A stretch of DNA of 64,000 nucleotides from Tatumella morbirosei (lineage in GTDB: Bacteria; Pseudomonadota; Gammaproteobacteria; Enterobacterales; Enterobacteriaceae), in the NCBI RefSeq assembly GCF_000757425.2, contig NZ_JPKR02000005.1:986955-1050954 (forward strand). Reading direction: 5' to 3'. Below the pieces are notes generated by a model. That model saw nothing but the letters and a program-made list of their open reading frames with translations, ran no database searches and was not told the DNA's origin. Of this stretch, positions 31,300-40,830 are shown piece by piece; positions within the stretch are counted from its first letter, which is position 1, and every line of letters begins with the position of its first letter. A program made the translations under genes and the position numbers.

Positions 31300-32262
31300 A
31301 TGAAAACAGTACACTCAGGTTATAAATGGTTGTTGATGGTATTTTTACTGCCTTTAAGTATGCAAATCAGTGCCATGGAAGGCTGGCCACGACAGGTTCA
31401 TGGTGAAAACGGCACCATCACGTTACAACATAAGCCTGAGCGCATTGTCTCTACCAGTGTGACATTGACCGGGTCATTACTGGCGATTGATGCTCCGGTG
31501 ATTGGCAGTGGTGCGACCGCGCCGAACAGCCGTTTTACCGATTCACAGGGCTTCTTCCGCCAGTGGGGAGATATTGCGAAACAACGCCAGGTGAAGCGTC
31601 TGTATATTGGCGAGCCGAATGCTGAAAGTATTGCCAGCGAAGCTCCGGATTTGATACTGGTCAGTGCCACCGGAAATGACAGCGCGATAAAACTGGTAAG
31701 TCAGTTATCGGCGATTGCTCCGGTGCTGGTAGTGAACTACGACGATAAGAGCTGGCAGCAACTGGTCACGGAACTGGGACAGGCTACCGGCCATGAAGCT
31801 CAGGCGGCACAAAAAGTCGCAGAGTTTGATCAACGTGAAAAAGCGCTGAAAGCAAAACTCCGTCTGCCTCCGCAACCTGTCTCAGCAATGGTCTGGAATG
31901 GTGGCGGTCGTGAAGTGAATCTGTGGACCCGCGATTCAGCTCAGGGCAAATTACTGGAACAACTGGGTTTCACTCTCGCCACCCCGCCTGCGTCTGTCAC
32001 CGGTAATTTCAGCATGGGGCACCGTAAAGATATCATTCAGTTATCCGGCGAAAATCTGGCTGCCGGACTGGCAGGTAAAAGCTGGCTGCTATTTGCCAGT
32101 ACCGACGATACCGTGCCTCAGGTCCTGAAAGATCAATTCCTTTCACAAACGGATGCTGTCCGTAACAAGCAAGTCTATGCAATGGGAAGTGACAATTTCC
32201 GTCTGGATTATTATAGTGCCAGCCATCTGCTGACTACCCTGCAGCATCAGTTCGCACATTAA
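31300..32262 (+). CDS. fepB: Periplasmic ferric-enterobactin binding protein FepB
   Basis: Receives ferric enterobactin from FepA and delivers it to FepDG. 320 residues (E. coli 318), with a signal peptide cut after about residue 25 (MQISA) and the class III binding-protein fold (HKPERIVSTSVTLTGSLLAID, long backbone helix). GGGA precedes the ATG. Unlike E. coli, it is co-directional with fepD, 102 bases upstream, with no entS in between. Confidence 0.96.
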   Translation: MKTVHSGYKWLLMVFLLPLSMQISAMEGWPRQVHGENGTITLQHKPERIVSTSVTLTGSLLAIDAPVIGSGATAPNSRFTDSQGFFRQWGDIAKQRQVKRLYIGEPNAESIASEAPDLILVSATGNDSAIKLVSQLSAIAPVLVVNYDDKSWQQLVTELGQATGHEAQAAQKVAEFDQREKALKAKLRLPPQPVSAMVWNGGGREVNLWTRDSAQGKLLEQLGFTLATPPASVTGNFSMGHRKDIIQLSGENLAAGLAGKSWLLFASTDDTVPQVLKDQFLSQTDAVRNKQVYAMGSDNFRLDYYSASHLLTTLQHQFAH

Positions 32263-32267
32263 TAGTG

Positions 32268-32299
32268 AGAGAAAACGGTACATGAGTACCGTTTTCTCT
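32268..32299 (+). terminator. Perfect 14-base-stem hairpin between fepB and fepD
   Basis: AGAGAAAACGGTAC (32268-32281) pairs fully with GTACCGTTTTCTCT (32286-32299) around an ATGA loop. There is no T-tract after it, so it may partly attenuate fepDGC or protect the fepB 3' end rather than stop transcription fully. Confidence 0.65.
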
Positions 32300-32364
32300 G
32301 GCCAGTGGCCGCTTAATTTCTTTGCAAGGGTGGCATTTCCAGTTCGTTGAAGGTCCCGAGGGTT

Positions 32365-33357
32365 ATGCGTCAACCGTATTTGCTGATCTTGCTGTTGTTG
32401 TTATTTACTCTGTTAACCATACTGAGCCTGATTGCCGGGTCAAAAATGATTCCGGTGACGGAGACCTGGCAGTCACTATTTTCTCCTGAGCACTGTGTAT
32501 CTCAGGACTGCACAATTATCCGCTTTGCCCGGTTGCCCAGAACACTGGCCGGGATTGCTGCAGGCATCTCTCTCGGGCTGGCGGGTGCGCTAATGCAGAC
32601 GCTCACCCGTAATCCGCTGGCTGACCCGGGCATTCTTGGGGTTAATTCCGGTGCGTCTTTCGCCATTGTGCTGGGCATCGCCCTGACAGGGGCCGATACC
32701 CCGCAGGCCTGGCTCGGATTTGCTTTTGGCGGCGCGATTCTTGCCTTACTGATTGTCGCGCTGACCGGTGCCGCTGCGGGAGGTCGGGTGAATCCGGTAC
32801 GGCTGACCCTGGCGGGTGTCGCCCTGGCCGCGGTGCTGGAGGGGATGACTAATGGCCTGTCATTAATGAACCCCGAAATTTATGATCATCTTCGTTTCTG
32901 GCTCAGTGGTTCGCTGGATATTCGCCAGTTTACTTCGCTGGCGGTGATCTCTCCGGCAATCTTCCTGGCGACAGTGCTGTCGCTACTATTAAGTAAATCA
33001 CTGAATAACCTGAGTATGGGCGGAGATCTTGCGGTAACGCTGGGTACCCGGGTATTCCGTACCCAACTGACAGGGCTGGTAGCGGTAGCTGTGCTGGCCG
33101 GTTCAGCGACGGCGCTGACCGGGCCGGTGGCGTTTGTCGGTCTGATGGCGCCGCATCTGGGGCGTTTTCTGACGGGTGCTGATCACCGGCGGTTACTGCC
33201 GGTCACTCTACTGCTCACTCCCTGTTTACTGCTGGCGGCTGACATTGCCGGCCGCTTTATGGCGGTGGGGGAATTACGGGTTTCTATCGTCACTGCGTTA
33301 ATTGGTGCGCCGGTGCTGATTTTCCTGATACGCCGTCAGTCCCGGGGAGGTGTCTGA
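32365..33357 (+). CDS. fepD: Ferric enterobactin permease FepD
   Basis: One of two inner-membrane permease subunits (FecCD family, about ten spans). 330 residues from ATG 32365 (MRQPYLLILL), with conserved RLPRTLAGIAAG, LAGALMQTLTRNPLADPGILGVNSGAS and the ATPase-coupling stretch GPVAFVGLMAPHLGR. A TTG at 32347 could extend it by six residues. GAGG lies very close to the ATG and AAGG at 32350-32353. fepG overlaps its stop by one base. Confidence 0.96.
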   Translation: MRQPYLLILLLLLFTLLTILSLIAGSKMIPVTETWQSLFSPEHCVSQDCTIIRFARLPRTLAGIAAGISLGLAGALMQTLTRNPLADPGILGVNSGASFAIVLGIALTGADTPQAWLGFAFGGAILALLIVALTGAAAGGRVNPVRLTLAGVALAAVLEGMTNGLSLMNPEIYDHLRFWLSGSLDIRQFTSLAVISPAIFLATVLSLLLSKSLNNLSMGGDLAVTLGTRVFRTQLTGLVAVAVLAGSATALTGPVAFVGLMAPHLGRFLTGADHRRLLPVTLLLTPCLLLAADIAGRFMAVGELRVSIVTALIGAPVLIFLIRRQSRGGV

Positions 33358-34340
33358 TGAAGGCCCGTAACCTGACGGTATTAATCTTTCTGTTGTTGTT
33401 ACTGCTGTTACTCTGTTTTTTATCGCTGACTCGCGGGACCTTGCCGGTCAGTAATGATCTGTTATGGCAGGTGCTGCGGGGGGATGCGCCCCGTGGGATT
33501 AGCATGGTGGTTATCGACTGGCGGCTACCGCGTGTAGTAGCAGCGCTGATTACCGGTGCGGCTCTGGCACTCAGTGGCGCCATTTTCCAGTCACTGTTGC
33601 GCAATCCACTGGGCAGCCCGGATGTGCTGGGCTTTAATACCGGCGCATTTTCGGCGGTATTACTGGCAATGGTGTTTCTGCCAGGCAAACCAGCGATATT
33701 AGCACTGGCGGCGCTGGCGGGAGGCCTGGTAACGGCGGCAATTGTGTATCTTTTTTCCTGGCGTCAGGGGGTGGCAACCTTCAGGTTGATCATCGTCGGG
33801 ATTGGTGTGCGTGCATTGCTGATGTCACTTAATAGCTGGCTTATCACCACGGCCTCACTGGATACTGCATTATCTGCCGGGTTATGGAGTGCCGGGTCAC
33901 TGAACGGTATCAACTGGAACAGCCTGCCTCCGGTCGCTCTGATTTTACTGCTGGCAACGGCTGCCAGCGCGCTGCTGGCAAGACGTATGCGATTGCTGGA
34001 AATGGGCGATGATATGGCTGCCGCCTTAGGTATTCCGGTCGAACGTAGCCGACTGTGGTTAATGCTGGTGGGGGTGATACTGACTGCAGTATCAACGGCG
34101 CTGATTGGTCCGGTGTCGTTCGTCGCGCTGGTCGCACCACAAATTGCCAGTCGTCTGTGTCGTCATGGACCCTATCAACTGATTGCCAGTGCATTCAGTG
34201 GTGCTGCTCTGTTACTGGCGGCAGACTATATTGCCACACATGTTTTCGTCCCGTATCAGCTGCCGGTCGGTGTCGTCACGGTCAGTCTGGGAGGGTTGTA
34301 CTTAATGAGCTTACTGGTCAGAGAGGCACGTCGCAAATGA
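33357..34340 (+). CDS. fepG: Ferric enterobactin permease FepG
   Basis: Second permease subunit, partner of FepD. 327 residues with RLPRVVAALITGAALALSG, RNPLGSPDVLGFNTGA and GPVSFVALVAPQIASRL. GGGGAGG sits just before its ATG, which shares a base with the fepD stop. fepC overlaps its end by four bases. Confidence 0.97.
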   Translation: MKARNLTVLIFLLLLLLLLCFLSLTRGTLPVSNDLLWQVLRGDAPRGISMVVIDWRLPRVVAALITGAALALSGAIFQSLLRNPLGSPDVLGFNTGAFSAVLLAMVFLPGKPAILALAALAGGLVTAAIVYLFSWRQGVATFRLIIVGIGVRALLMSLNSWLITTASLDTALSAGLWSAGSLNGINWNSLPPVALILLLATAASALLARRMRLLEMGDDMAAALGIPVERSRLWLMLVGVILTAVSTALIGPVSFVALVAPQIASRLCRHGPYQLIASAFSGAALLLAADYIATHVFVPYQLPVGVVTVSLGGLYLMSLLVREARRK

Positions 34341-35143
34341 CCGACAGACAATCACCCTTACAGGGGAATCACCTGACCCTCGGCTACGATAAGAAAATTA
34401 TTGCCCGCGATTTGTCCGTGTCTATTCCTCAGGGGGAAGTGACGGTGATTATTGGTCCGAACGCCTGCGGAAAATCGACCTTGCTGCGTACACTGAGTCG
34501 ATTACTTACTCCACTGGAGGGGCAGGTGGTACTGGATGGTGAGGCGATTAGCAGTTATCCGACCAAAGAAATTGCGCGGCGGCTGGGGCTTTTACCGCAA
34601 TCTCCCAATTCCCCGGCCGGTATTACGGTACGCGAATTAGTGTCACGCGGCAGATATCCGCATCAGCAACTGTTTGGCCGCTGGCGTAACGAAGATGCGC
34701 AGGCGGTAGATCAGGCAATGCAGGCTACCAGAGTTGACCATCTGGCAGAGCAAACCGTGGATACCTTGTCGGGTGGGCAGCGGCAACGGGTGTGGATCGC
34801 GATGGTACTGGCGCAGCAAACCCCACTGTTGTTGCTCGATGAACCTACCACCTGGCTGGATATCACTCATCAGATAGAACTTATGGAGCTGATGCGTGAT
34901 CTTAATCGCCAGCACGGCAGAACGCTGGTAGTGGTGTTGCATGAACTGAATCATGCCTGCCGTTATGCCACACATCTGATAGCCATGCGTGACGGGCAGA
35001 TTATCGCTGAGGGTAAACCTTCAGAGATCGTCACTGCAGAGCTGATTGAGCAGGTGTATGGACTGAAATGTATGATCATCAGCGATCCGGTGGCCGGAAC
35101 GCCGATGGTTGTCCCCTTGGGCAGAGAGCTGCGAACTCCGTAA
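34337..35143 (+). CDS. fepC: Ferric enterobactin transport ATPase FepC
   Basis: Cytoplasmic ATPase powering FepDG. 268 residues; Walker A GPNACGKST, signature TLSGGQRQR, Walker B LLLLDEPTTWLD, switch VLHELNHA. ATG 34337 lies in an ATGA overlap with fepG; the long open frame upstream (from 34055) is only a shadow inside fepG. Last gene of fepBDGC and convergent to entF. Confidence 0.97.
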   Translation: MTDRQSPLQGNHLTLGYDKKIIARDLSVSIPQGEVTVIIGPNACGKSTLLRTLSRLLTPLEGQVVLDGEAISSYPTKEIARRLGLLPQSPNSPAGITVRELVSRGRYPHQQLFGRWRNEDAQAVDQAMQATRVDHLAEQTVDTLSGGQRQRVWIAMVLAQQTPLLLLDEPTTWLDITHQIELMELMRDLNRQHGRTLVVVLHELNHACRYATHLIAMRDGQIIAEGKPSEIVTAELIEQVYGLKCMIISDPVAGTPMVVPLGRELRTP

Positions 35144-35156
35144 CTGTTGCAACCTG

Positions 35157-35178
35157 CCGGAAGCACCAGGGCTTCCGG
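35157..35178. terminator. Hairpin between convergent fepC and entF
   Basis: CCGGAAGC (35157-35164) and GCTTCCGG (35171-35178) with loop ACCAGG in the 45-base gap between the genes. T-tracts are weak. Confidence 0.55.
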
Positions 35179-35188
35179 TAAGCATTAG

Positions 35189-38100
35189 TTATTTCTGCAG
35201 GCTTTCCAGCCGCTGGCTGATTGCCGGACCGATGATCGCCAAAACCCCCTCAGAAAAGATTTCTGAATGGGCGCAGTCGACGGGCACAACTTCCAGCTGA
35301 CGGATATACGGCGCCCAGCATTGCTGTGCATCAGCCCCCTGCAGGCGGGTTCTTTCGGCCAGGAACATGGTGGCCTTACCCCCAAAGTGGGCGCTGGTCG
35401 CAGTGGTCAGTAGCCTGACCGCGCTGGCATAGTTCTGACTAATGACTTCAAACATCCCGGCCATATCCTCACCGGCCATTTTCCGCTGACTTTGCATAAA
35501 TTGCTCACGCTCGCGGTCAACTTCAGCCAGCACTTCCGGGTCCAGTACATTTTTCCCCTGGCGTTCATCCCAGTTTTGGGTTTCCGGTGGCCAGGTATCC
35601 AGTAGCCCAAGGAAAGCAACCTGCTCACCGGCGGCTTCCAGACGGGCTGCTACTCCCTGAGCCAGCGTGCCACCCAGCGAATATCCGATCAGATAATAGG
35701 GTCCATGAGGTTGCTGCTGGCGGATAAGTTGCAGATGCGCATCACAGATATCGTCTATATGCTGGCTCTGTTGCAGAATTCCGTCGGCGGTTGGCGACTG
35801 AATGCCGGTCACTGACCAGTGAGCCGCCAGATAACGACGCAATACACTGAACTGCCAGGCAAAGCCGGAGGCAGGGTGGAAGCAGAATAGCCGGGGGCCA
35901 TGACTTTCCCGCAGTGGCAGTAATGGCTCATGACCGGCTTCGTTCCCCTGATCCTGCTGCGGTGCCGTCAATAACCGGGCCAGTTTTTCGACGCTGGGTG
36001 CGACCATAATCTGTCCGACGGTGATATGTTGGTGTAATTTTTTACGCAAACGTGCCGCCAGCCGCATTGCCAACAGTGAGTGTCCGCCAAGAGCGAAGAA
36101 GTCATCTGTGGCAAACACTGTGTCGCAGCCAAGAATCGCGGCAAATTCTTCGGCCAGCTCGCTTTCCAGCCCTGCTGTCGGTTTTCGCTGGTGTTTACCG
36201 GAATGCAGAGCCGGTAACGGTAATGCTTTACGATCCAGCTTGCCGTTATTACTCAGAGGGAACTCAGCGACCTGCATAATCGCCACCGGCACCATATGAG
36301 CCGGTAAGTGTGCTGCCAGCTGTGATCGCAGTTGCTCTGTGTCTACCGGTTGATCGCTTATTACATAAGAAATCAGCTGGCGGGCATCTTCCCAGCGTTG
36401 GTCATGACTCTGGTTTTCCTGCAATACGCGCGCCAGCGTAACAGCCTGTTCTACGCCAGCCTGCTCAAGCAGGACATGATCAATTTCGGTCAGTTCAATA
36501 CGCTGTCCGCGGATTTTCAACTGATCATCGTTCCGGCCAAGATATTCTATAGCGCCATTAGCCAGCCGCCGTACCACGTCTCCGGTACGGTACATCCGTT
36601 CACCTTCAGCACCTGGCAGGGCCACAAACCTGGAGGCAGTCAGACCCGGACGGCCCAGATAGCCCTGAGCCAGTTGAATACCACTTAGCCACAGCTCTCC
36701 GGCAATACCTTGCGGCAGAGGTTGTAGCTGTCCATCGAGAATATGCAGTCCGGTATTCCAGACCGGGAAGCCGATGGGCACGCTGCTGCCGGTTACCGCC
36801 GCCAGCTCAGGACCGAAAGCCGGGTACCAGCTGACATCCACGGCCGCTTCCGTCGGGCCGTATAAATTGTGCAGTTCCGTTCCGCATAACTGCTGCCACT
36901 GACGGGCAAGGGCTGTCGGCAGGGCTTCGCCGCTACAAAATACCCGACGCAGTTCGCGGGCAACCAGCCTCGCACTGTCCGGAGGTAACGATGAAGTAAA
37001 GGCCGCTAACATCGATGGTACAAAATGGAGTGTGGTGACATGATAATCGAGTATCAGTCTCAGTAATGCTTCCGGGTCGCGGTGTGATTCCGGCGGTGCC
37101 ATCATCAACCGGGCCCCGGTAATCAGCGGCCAGAAAAATTCCCATACAGACACATCGAAACTGGCCGGGGTCTTTTGCAATACGACATCGGTGCTGTTCA
37201 GCGGATAATGATTTTGCATCCACAACAGACGGTTGACGATAGCCTGATGGCTGACCAGTACGCCTTTCGGCCGACCGGTAGAACCGGAGGTATATATCAG
37301 GTAGGCACCATCACCCGCAAGTGGTCCGGGCAATGACAAGGGGCCGCAAAGTGGCGACAACAAAGCATTATAATGGTACTGAGCGACTTCACTGATCGCC
37401 CGGAAACGGGAAGTCAGTTCGTATCCGGTAATCAGGAGTTTGGGGGCTGCGTCTTCCAGCATCATCTGCAGACGGTCGTCCGGGTAACCGGTATCCAGCG
37501 GTAGCCAGACGGCACCCAACCGAACAATAGCCTGTAATGCCAGCGACAAGCAGACTGATCGTGGCAGGGCGACAGCCACGATATCCCCGCGACTCACACC
37601 CGCCTGATGCAGTTGCTGTGCCAGTGCCAGGACCTGCTGGTGCATTTCGTGATAAGTGAGTTGCTGGTGCACATCCGTCAGACCAATTGCCTGAGGTGAA
37701 GACAACGCCTGCTGTTCCAGCAGGTCAGATAAGGTGGTTGCCGGCACAGGGTGTCGTGCCTGACCGATATCAGCAAGCTGTTGTTGCTCTTTAGCATTCA
37801 GCATGATCGCCTCTGAACATATCAGACCGGCTGACTGGCCAAACTGTTGCGCCAGTAATGGCAGACGATCCAGATGTTCCTGAAGCTGGCCGGCATCATA
37901 GCGTCCGGCATTAGCCAGTATTCCAAAAGTTACATCGCCGGATTCGCCAGGAAAAATGGCGATTTCCAGATCACGCACTGGGCCGGAGGCAAGATGACGG
38001 GTATCGGCATGCAGGCCATTGAAACTGAGTTGATAATCAAACATTTTAACGTTGATCACCGGACCATACAGCGGATCGCTGTCACCGTGACGGCCGGCAT

Positions 38101-39112
38101 CACGCATCACCTGTTCCGAATCGTAACGCTGGTGGCGGCGGTTTTTCTTAATTTCTTTAGCCAGCCGGGCAGCCAGTTCAGTCAGTGTCAGCCCGGGCTG
38201 ATAATCGACAGCCATCGGTAATACATTAATGACCGGACCTGTGGCGCACAGGGCTGCTGAGCCAAGGCGACGCATAAAGATAAACCCACTACTGAAAGGT
38301 TGCTGTCCGGTCAGACGAGCCAGCCAGACAGCGACCAGCGCAATCGCTCCGTCGGTGAGCGTCAGTTTTTCCGCTGTCAGCTGGTTGCACAGTGGTTGCA
38401 GATCGGTGGCGGACAGGGTCAGTTGCAGCCGGATAAGTTCAGTCGAAGGGGGTTGTCCGCTCAGTGGCTGTTCAGAGAGGCTAACTGGCGCAGGCAGTGT
38501 ATTAACTTTCTCCTGCCAGTAGCCGGCATCCCGTTGCCAGCCGGCAGACTGTTGGTAATCCAGATATTCAGCAACCACGTCACTGAACGGAGTGAACGGA
38601 GTCGGCCCCGTATCATTCTGCTGGCATAAAGCCGTGTAGATCTCCGCAATACGACGGGTCAGGGCCGTGAAACTGAAACCATCGATCGCAATGTGATGAT
38701 AACGCTGATACCAAAGCCAGTGGTTATCTTCGATCTGCAAAATCAGATGACGATACATCGGTTTACCCGGCGCCAGTCGCAAATCACTGTGTAAATCCTG
38801 GTGAATCAGGTATTCTGCGGTCTCACGTGGATCAGTCTCTGCACGAAGGTCACGATATTCCGCGTCAATCACCGGTGCCTGACCCGGGCATTGCATGGCT
38901 TCACCCTCAATATCTTCAAACACCATATGCAGGGTATCGGCTTCAGCCAAACCATGGCGGATAGCGGCGCTGAGATGTGGCAGTGAGATCTCGCCCCGCA
39001 ATTCTGTCACATGGGCAACCGCGTAGGCATTGGTGTAAGGTGATAACTGATCTGCCAGCCAGATCCCGGGTTGTGCTGCAACCAGTGGCAGCCAGCGTGT
39101 TTGTTCAGACAT
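35189..39112 (-). CDS. entF: Enterobactin synthase component F (NRPS)
   Basis: Nonribosomal peptide synthetase that loads serine, condenses it with DHB from EntB, and cyclises three DHB-Ser units. 1307 residues (E. coli 1293). Order: condensation domain with HHIAIDG near 138-144; adenylation domain (about 460-880) with LIYTSGSTGRPKG and NLYGPTEAAVDV; carrier domain with Ser1012 in GGHSLLAM; thioesterase with Ser1145 in GYSLGG and a late His in CAHSEIF. All key residues are present. The start overlaps ybdZ by eight bases, coupling it to its MbtH helper. Confidence 0.98.
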   Translation of the reverse strand: MSEQTRWLPLVAAQPGIWLADQLSPYTNAYAVAHVTELRGEISLPHLSAAIRHGLAEADTLHMVFEDIEGEAMQCPGQAPVIDAEYRDLRAETDPRETAEYLIHQDLHSDLRLAPGKPMYRHLILQIEDNHWLWYQRYHHIAIDGFSFTALTRRIAEIYTALCQQNDTGPTPFTPFSDVVAEYLDYQQSAGWQRDAGYWQEKVNTLPAPVSLSEQPLSGQPPSTELIRLQLTLSATDLQPLCNQLTAEKLTLTDGAIALVAVWLARLTGQQPFSSGFIFMRRLGSAALCATGPVINVLPMAVDYQPGLTLTELAARLAKEIKKNRRHQRYDSEQVMRDAGRHGDSDPLYGPVINVKMFDYQLSFNGLHADTRHLASGPVRDLEIAIFPGESGDVTFGILANAGRYDAGQLQEHLDRLPLLAQQFGQSAGLICSEAIMLNAKEQQQLADIGQARHPVPATTLSDLLEQQALSSPQAIGLTDVHQQLTYHEMHQQVLALAQQLHQAGVSRGDIVAVALPRSVCLSLALQAIVRLGAVWLPLDTGYPDDRLQMMLEDAAPKLLITGYELTSRFRAISEVAQYHYNALLSPLCGPLSLPGPLAGDGAYLIYTSGSTGRPKGVLVSHQAIVNRLLWMQNHYPLNSTDVVLQKTPASFDVSVWEFFWPLITGARLMMAPPESHRDPEALLRLILDYHVTTLHFVPSMLAAFTSSLPPDSARLVARELRRVFCSGEALPTALARQWQQLCGTELHNLYGPTEAAVDVSWYPAFGPELAAVTGSSVPIGFPVWNTGLHILDGQLQPLPQGIAGELWLSGIQLAQGYLGRPGLTASRFVALPGAEGERMYRTGDVVRRLANGAIEYLGRNDDQLKIRGQRIELTEIDHVLLEQAGVEQAVTLARVLQENQSHDQRWEDARQLISYVISDQPVDTEQLRSQLAAHLPAHMVPVAIMQVAEFPLSNNGKLDRKALPLPALHSGKHQRKPTAGLESELAEEFAAILGCDTVFATDDFFALGGHSLLAMRLAARLRKKLHQHITVGQIMVAPSVEKLARLLTAPQQDQGNEAGHEPLLPLRESHGPRLFCFHPASGFAWQFSVLRRYLAAHWSVTGIQSPTADGILQQSQHIDDICDAHLQLIRQQQPHGPYYLIGYSLGGTLAQGVAARLEAAGEQVAFLGLLDTWPPETQNWDERQGKNVLDPEVLAEVDREREQFMQSQRKMAGEDMAGMFEVISQNYASAVRLLTTATSAHFGGKATMFLAERTRLQGADAQQCWAPYIRQLEVVPVDCAHSEIFSEGVLAIIGPAISQRLESLQK

Positions 39113-39326
39113 AATGACTTCCGGTACTCAGTTGTGCCGCAGGACGGATATCTGTCCAGTGTGATTCCAGCCATAGCAGGCATTGTTCCTGTGGGCAGGG
39201 GCCATAGACCCGCAACCAGCCGTCAGGGACAGCAATAGATTCCGGCCACAGACTAAACTGCCCTGCATGATTTTTCAGCACGCTGGCAGAGGCATCTGGC
39301 TGGTCAAATGGATGAAGATTCTTCAT
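39105..39326 (-). CDS. ybdZ: MbtH-like chaperone of EntF
   Basis: MbtH-family proteins bind NRPS adenylation domains and raise their solubility and activity; YbdZ serves EntF. 73 residues from ATG 39326 (MKNLHPFDQPD), with an AAGGAG Shine-Dalgarno. The signature FSLWPESIAVPDGW with the paired tryptophans and a second CLLWLESHWTDIRP is intact. Upstream in-frame ATGs inside fes are not supported. Confidence 0.95.
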   Translation of the reverse strand: MKNLHPFDQPDASASVLKNHAGQFSLWPESIAVPDGWLRVYGPCPQEQCLLWLESHWTDIRPAAQLSTGSHYV

Positions 39327-39327
39327 A

Positions 39328-40569
39328 TCAGACTCCTTCCCGGGATGACTCAGGATGAGCATTAAGAGTGGCCTGTAATCCATAGAGCAGCCCGCCACGC
39401 CAGCACAGCGCGTCATGGCCCCCCTCAATAAATTTCAGTGTGGCAGTAATATCCTGTCGGCACAGCGCATCGTAGAGAGCACTGTTGGCCTGACAAATCA
39501 CCTGTTCACGGCGCCCCGCCTCCAGATAAATCCGGCGTGGCGCAGTGGTAAAGGCATGTTGTTCCAGTTGTTCAGTGAGCCAGCCGGTGGGCTGTCCGCG
39601 TCCTGGCCACCAGAAAGAGCCGGACAGGCTGACGGCCATGCCAAAGGATTCCGGCTTGTGTAATGTGGCATAAACCGCCGACAATCCACCAAAACTCTGC
39701 CCGGCGATCAGTGTTCGCTCAGCCGCCGCTTGCCAGCCGGTCCACTCAGCGACCCTGGGTAGGAGTTCCTGTTGAATAGCCTGCCAGAAATCCGGATTAC
39801 AGGTCAGTTCCCGGGTACGGTGCTGACGATCGATAATATCGACCATCACGTAAATGGCGGGTGGCAACAATTGCCGATCGGTCAGTGACTGCAGGGGGGC
39901 CGCGACCGGCATTTGGTCAGCCCAGAATTGTCCATCCAGTAGCAGCACTAACGGGCGTTCAGGATTGCCCTGTTCACCGCTCTGATATATCCGGATCTTG
40001 CGTTGGTTACTGAGCAGAGAGCTGTCCCACAGATACTGTTCCAGAGGAAGTGTCGCTTCCTGATGCTGATCCAGTGGCTGCCATTCGGGCTGCGGCGGGG
40101 CATCCGGCATATGCAACGGAGAAACTGACATTCCCCGGCCACCTGACCAGTGTCGCAACGGATTAAGCGGGTCATACCCGGCAAGAGAGAATTTTTCCCG
40201 CCACCATTCCCGCCTCTGGTAGATATCTGCTGTGTCGTCAGGTCGTTCAGCGCTGGTATCCGGAATCAGGCAGTAGCTGCCACGCCAGTCGGAAGGCAGC
40301 CGGGTTTGCCAGAACCAGACATCCGTCCCGGCTACGCGTTGCAGTGAGCGGGGCGGCGTTTTCTGGTGGTGGTCTGTGATGCCGGTGATATTGATCCAGA
40401 CATGACGATAGCCGGAGGTCGCTTCATTGCCCTGCGGATCCCGCCACAGAAAAGTGACTTCACATTCGCTGCCAACAGCAGGCGAAATACGCGGAAGTCC
40501 TTGTTGTTGCTGTTCTTGCCACCAGGATTCACTCCCGGGGTGCTCGGTAAACCAGTCAGGGATAGCCAT
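39328..40569 (-). CDS. fes: Enterobactin esterase Fes
   Basis: Cytoplasmic hydrolase that cuts ferric enterobactin so that iron can be released. 413 residues. The N-terminal lid domain (about 30-180, FLWRDPQGNE, GGRGMSVSPL) precedes an alpha/beta-hydrolase with the nucleophile in GQSFGGLSA and the His in EGGHDALCW. Its stop codon lies directly beside the ybdZ start. First gene of fes-ybdZ-entF, divergent from fepA. The start at 40569 gives a slightly longer N-terminus than E. coli and could be somewhat further in. Confidence 0.95.
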   Translation of the reverse strand: MAIPDWFTEHPGSESWWQEQQQQGLPRISPAVGSECEVTFLWRDPQGNEATSGYRHVWINITGITDHHQKTPPRSLQRVAGTDVWFWQTRLPSDWRGSYCLIPDTSAERPDDTADIYQRREWWREKFSLAGYDPLNPLRHWSGGRGMSVSPLHMPDAPPQPEWQPLDQHQEATLPLEQYLWDSSLLSNQRKIRIYQSGEQGNPERPLVLLLDGQFWADQMPVAAPLQSLTDRQLLPPAIYVMVDIIDRQHRTRELTCNPDFWQAIQQELLPRVAEWTGWQAAAERTLIAGQSFGGLSAVYATLHKPESFGMAVSLSGSFWWPGRGQPTGWLTEQLEQHAFTTAPRRIYLEAGRREQVICQANSALYDALCRQDITATLKFIEGGHDALCWRGGLLYGLQATLNAHPESSREGV

Positions 40570-40613
40570 TCGCAGGATAGTCAGATCGCTAAAAAAATAG
40601 AGTAATTAATAAT

Positions 40614-40632
40614 AGTATTGATAATTATTTCT
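40614..40632. promoter_or_regulatory. Probable Fur box between fes and fepA
   Basis: The site around TTGATAATTATTT matches the Fur consensus at about 12 of 19 positions by eye, within an AT-rich stretch where extra half-sites may overlap. It is 45 bases from fes and 199 from fepA, the expected place for control of both. Confidence 0.6.
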
Positions 40633-40793
40633 GTTTGCAATAAGGTGTTGCGGCGTCTGTCTTTGCTGTTGCAGAAACTGCCCTTATCCCTGCCGTCCGC
40701 CGGTATTTCTTATTGCAAAAGCAGTTGTCCGCAAAGGCGTAGCTGAACACTTTATGAAAAACGTGGCTCAATAACCGGATTTTCTCCAGCCAG

Positions 40794-40821
40794 CCTGGTC
40801 TGCGCGTGGCAGAAGACCAGG
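40794..40821 (+). promoter_or_regulatory. Hairpin in the fepA leader covering the ribosome binding site
   Basis: CCTGGTCT (40794-40801) pairs fully with AGACCAGG (40814-40821) around a 12-base loop. The right arm contains most of the AGGA (40819-40822) that is the Shine-Dalgarno for ATG 40831. If formed in mRNA it would reduce fepA translation, and an sRNA or protein could open or trap it. Confidence 0.5.
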
Positions 40822-40830
40822 ATCATTCTA

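Noticed and set aside
34055-34336. N-terminal extension of FepC
   Set aside because: It is an out-of-frame shadow inside fepG; the ATGA overlap start gives a normal FepC.
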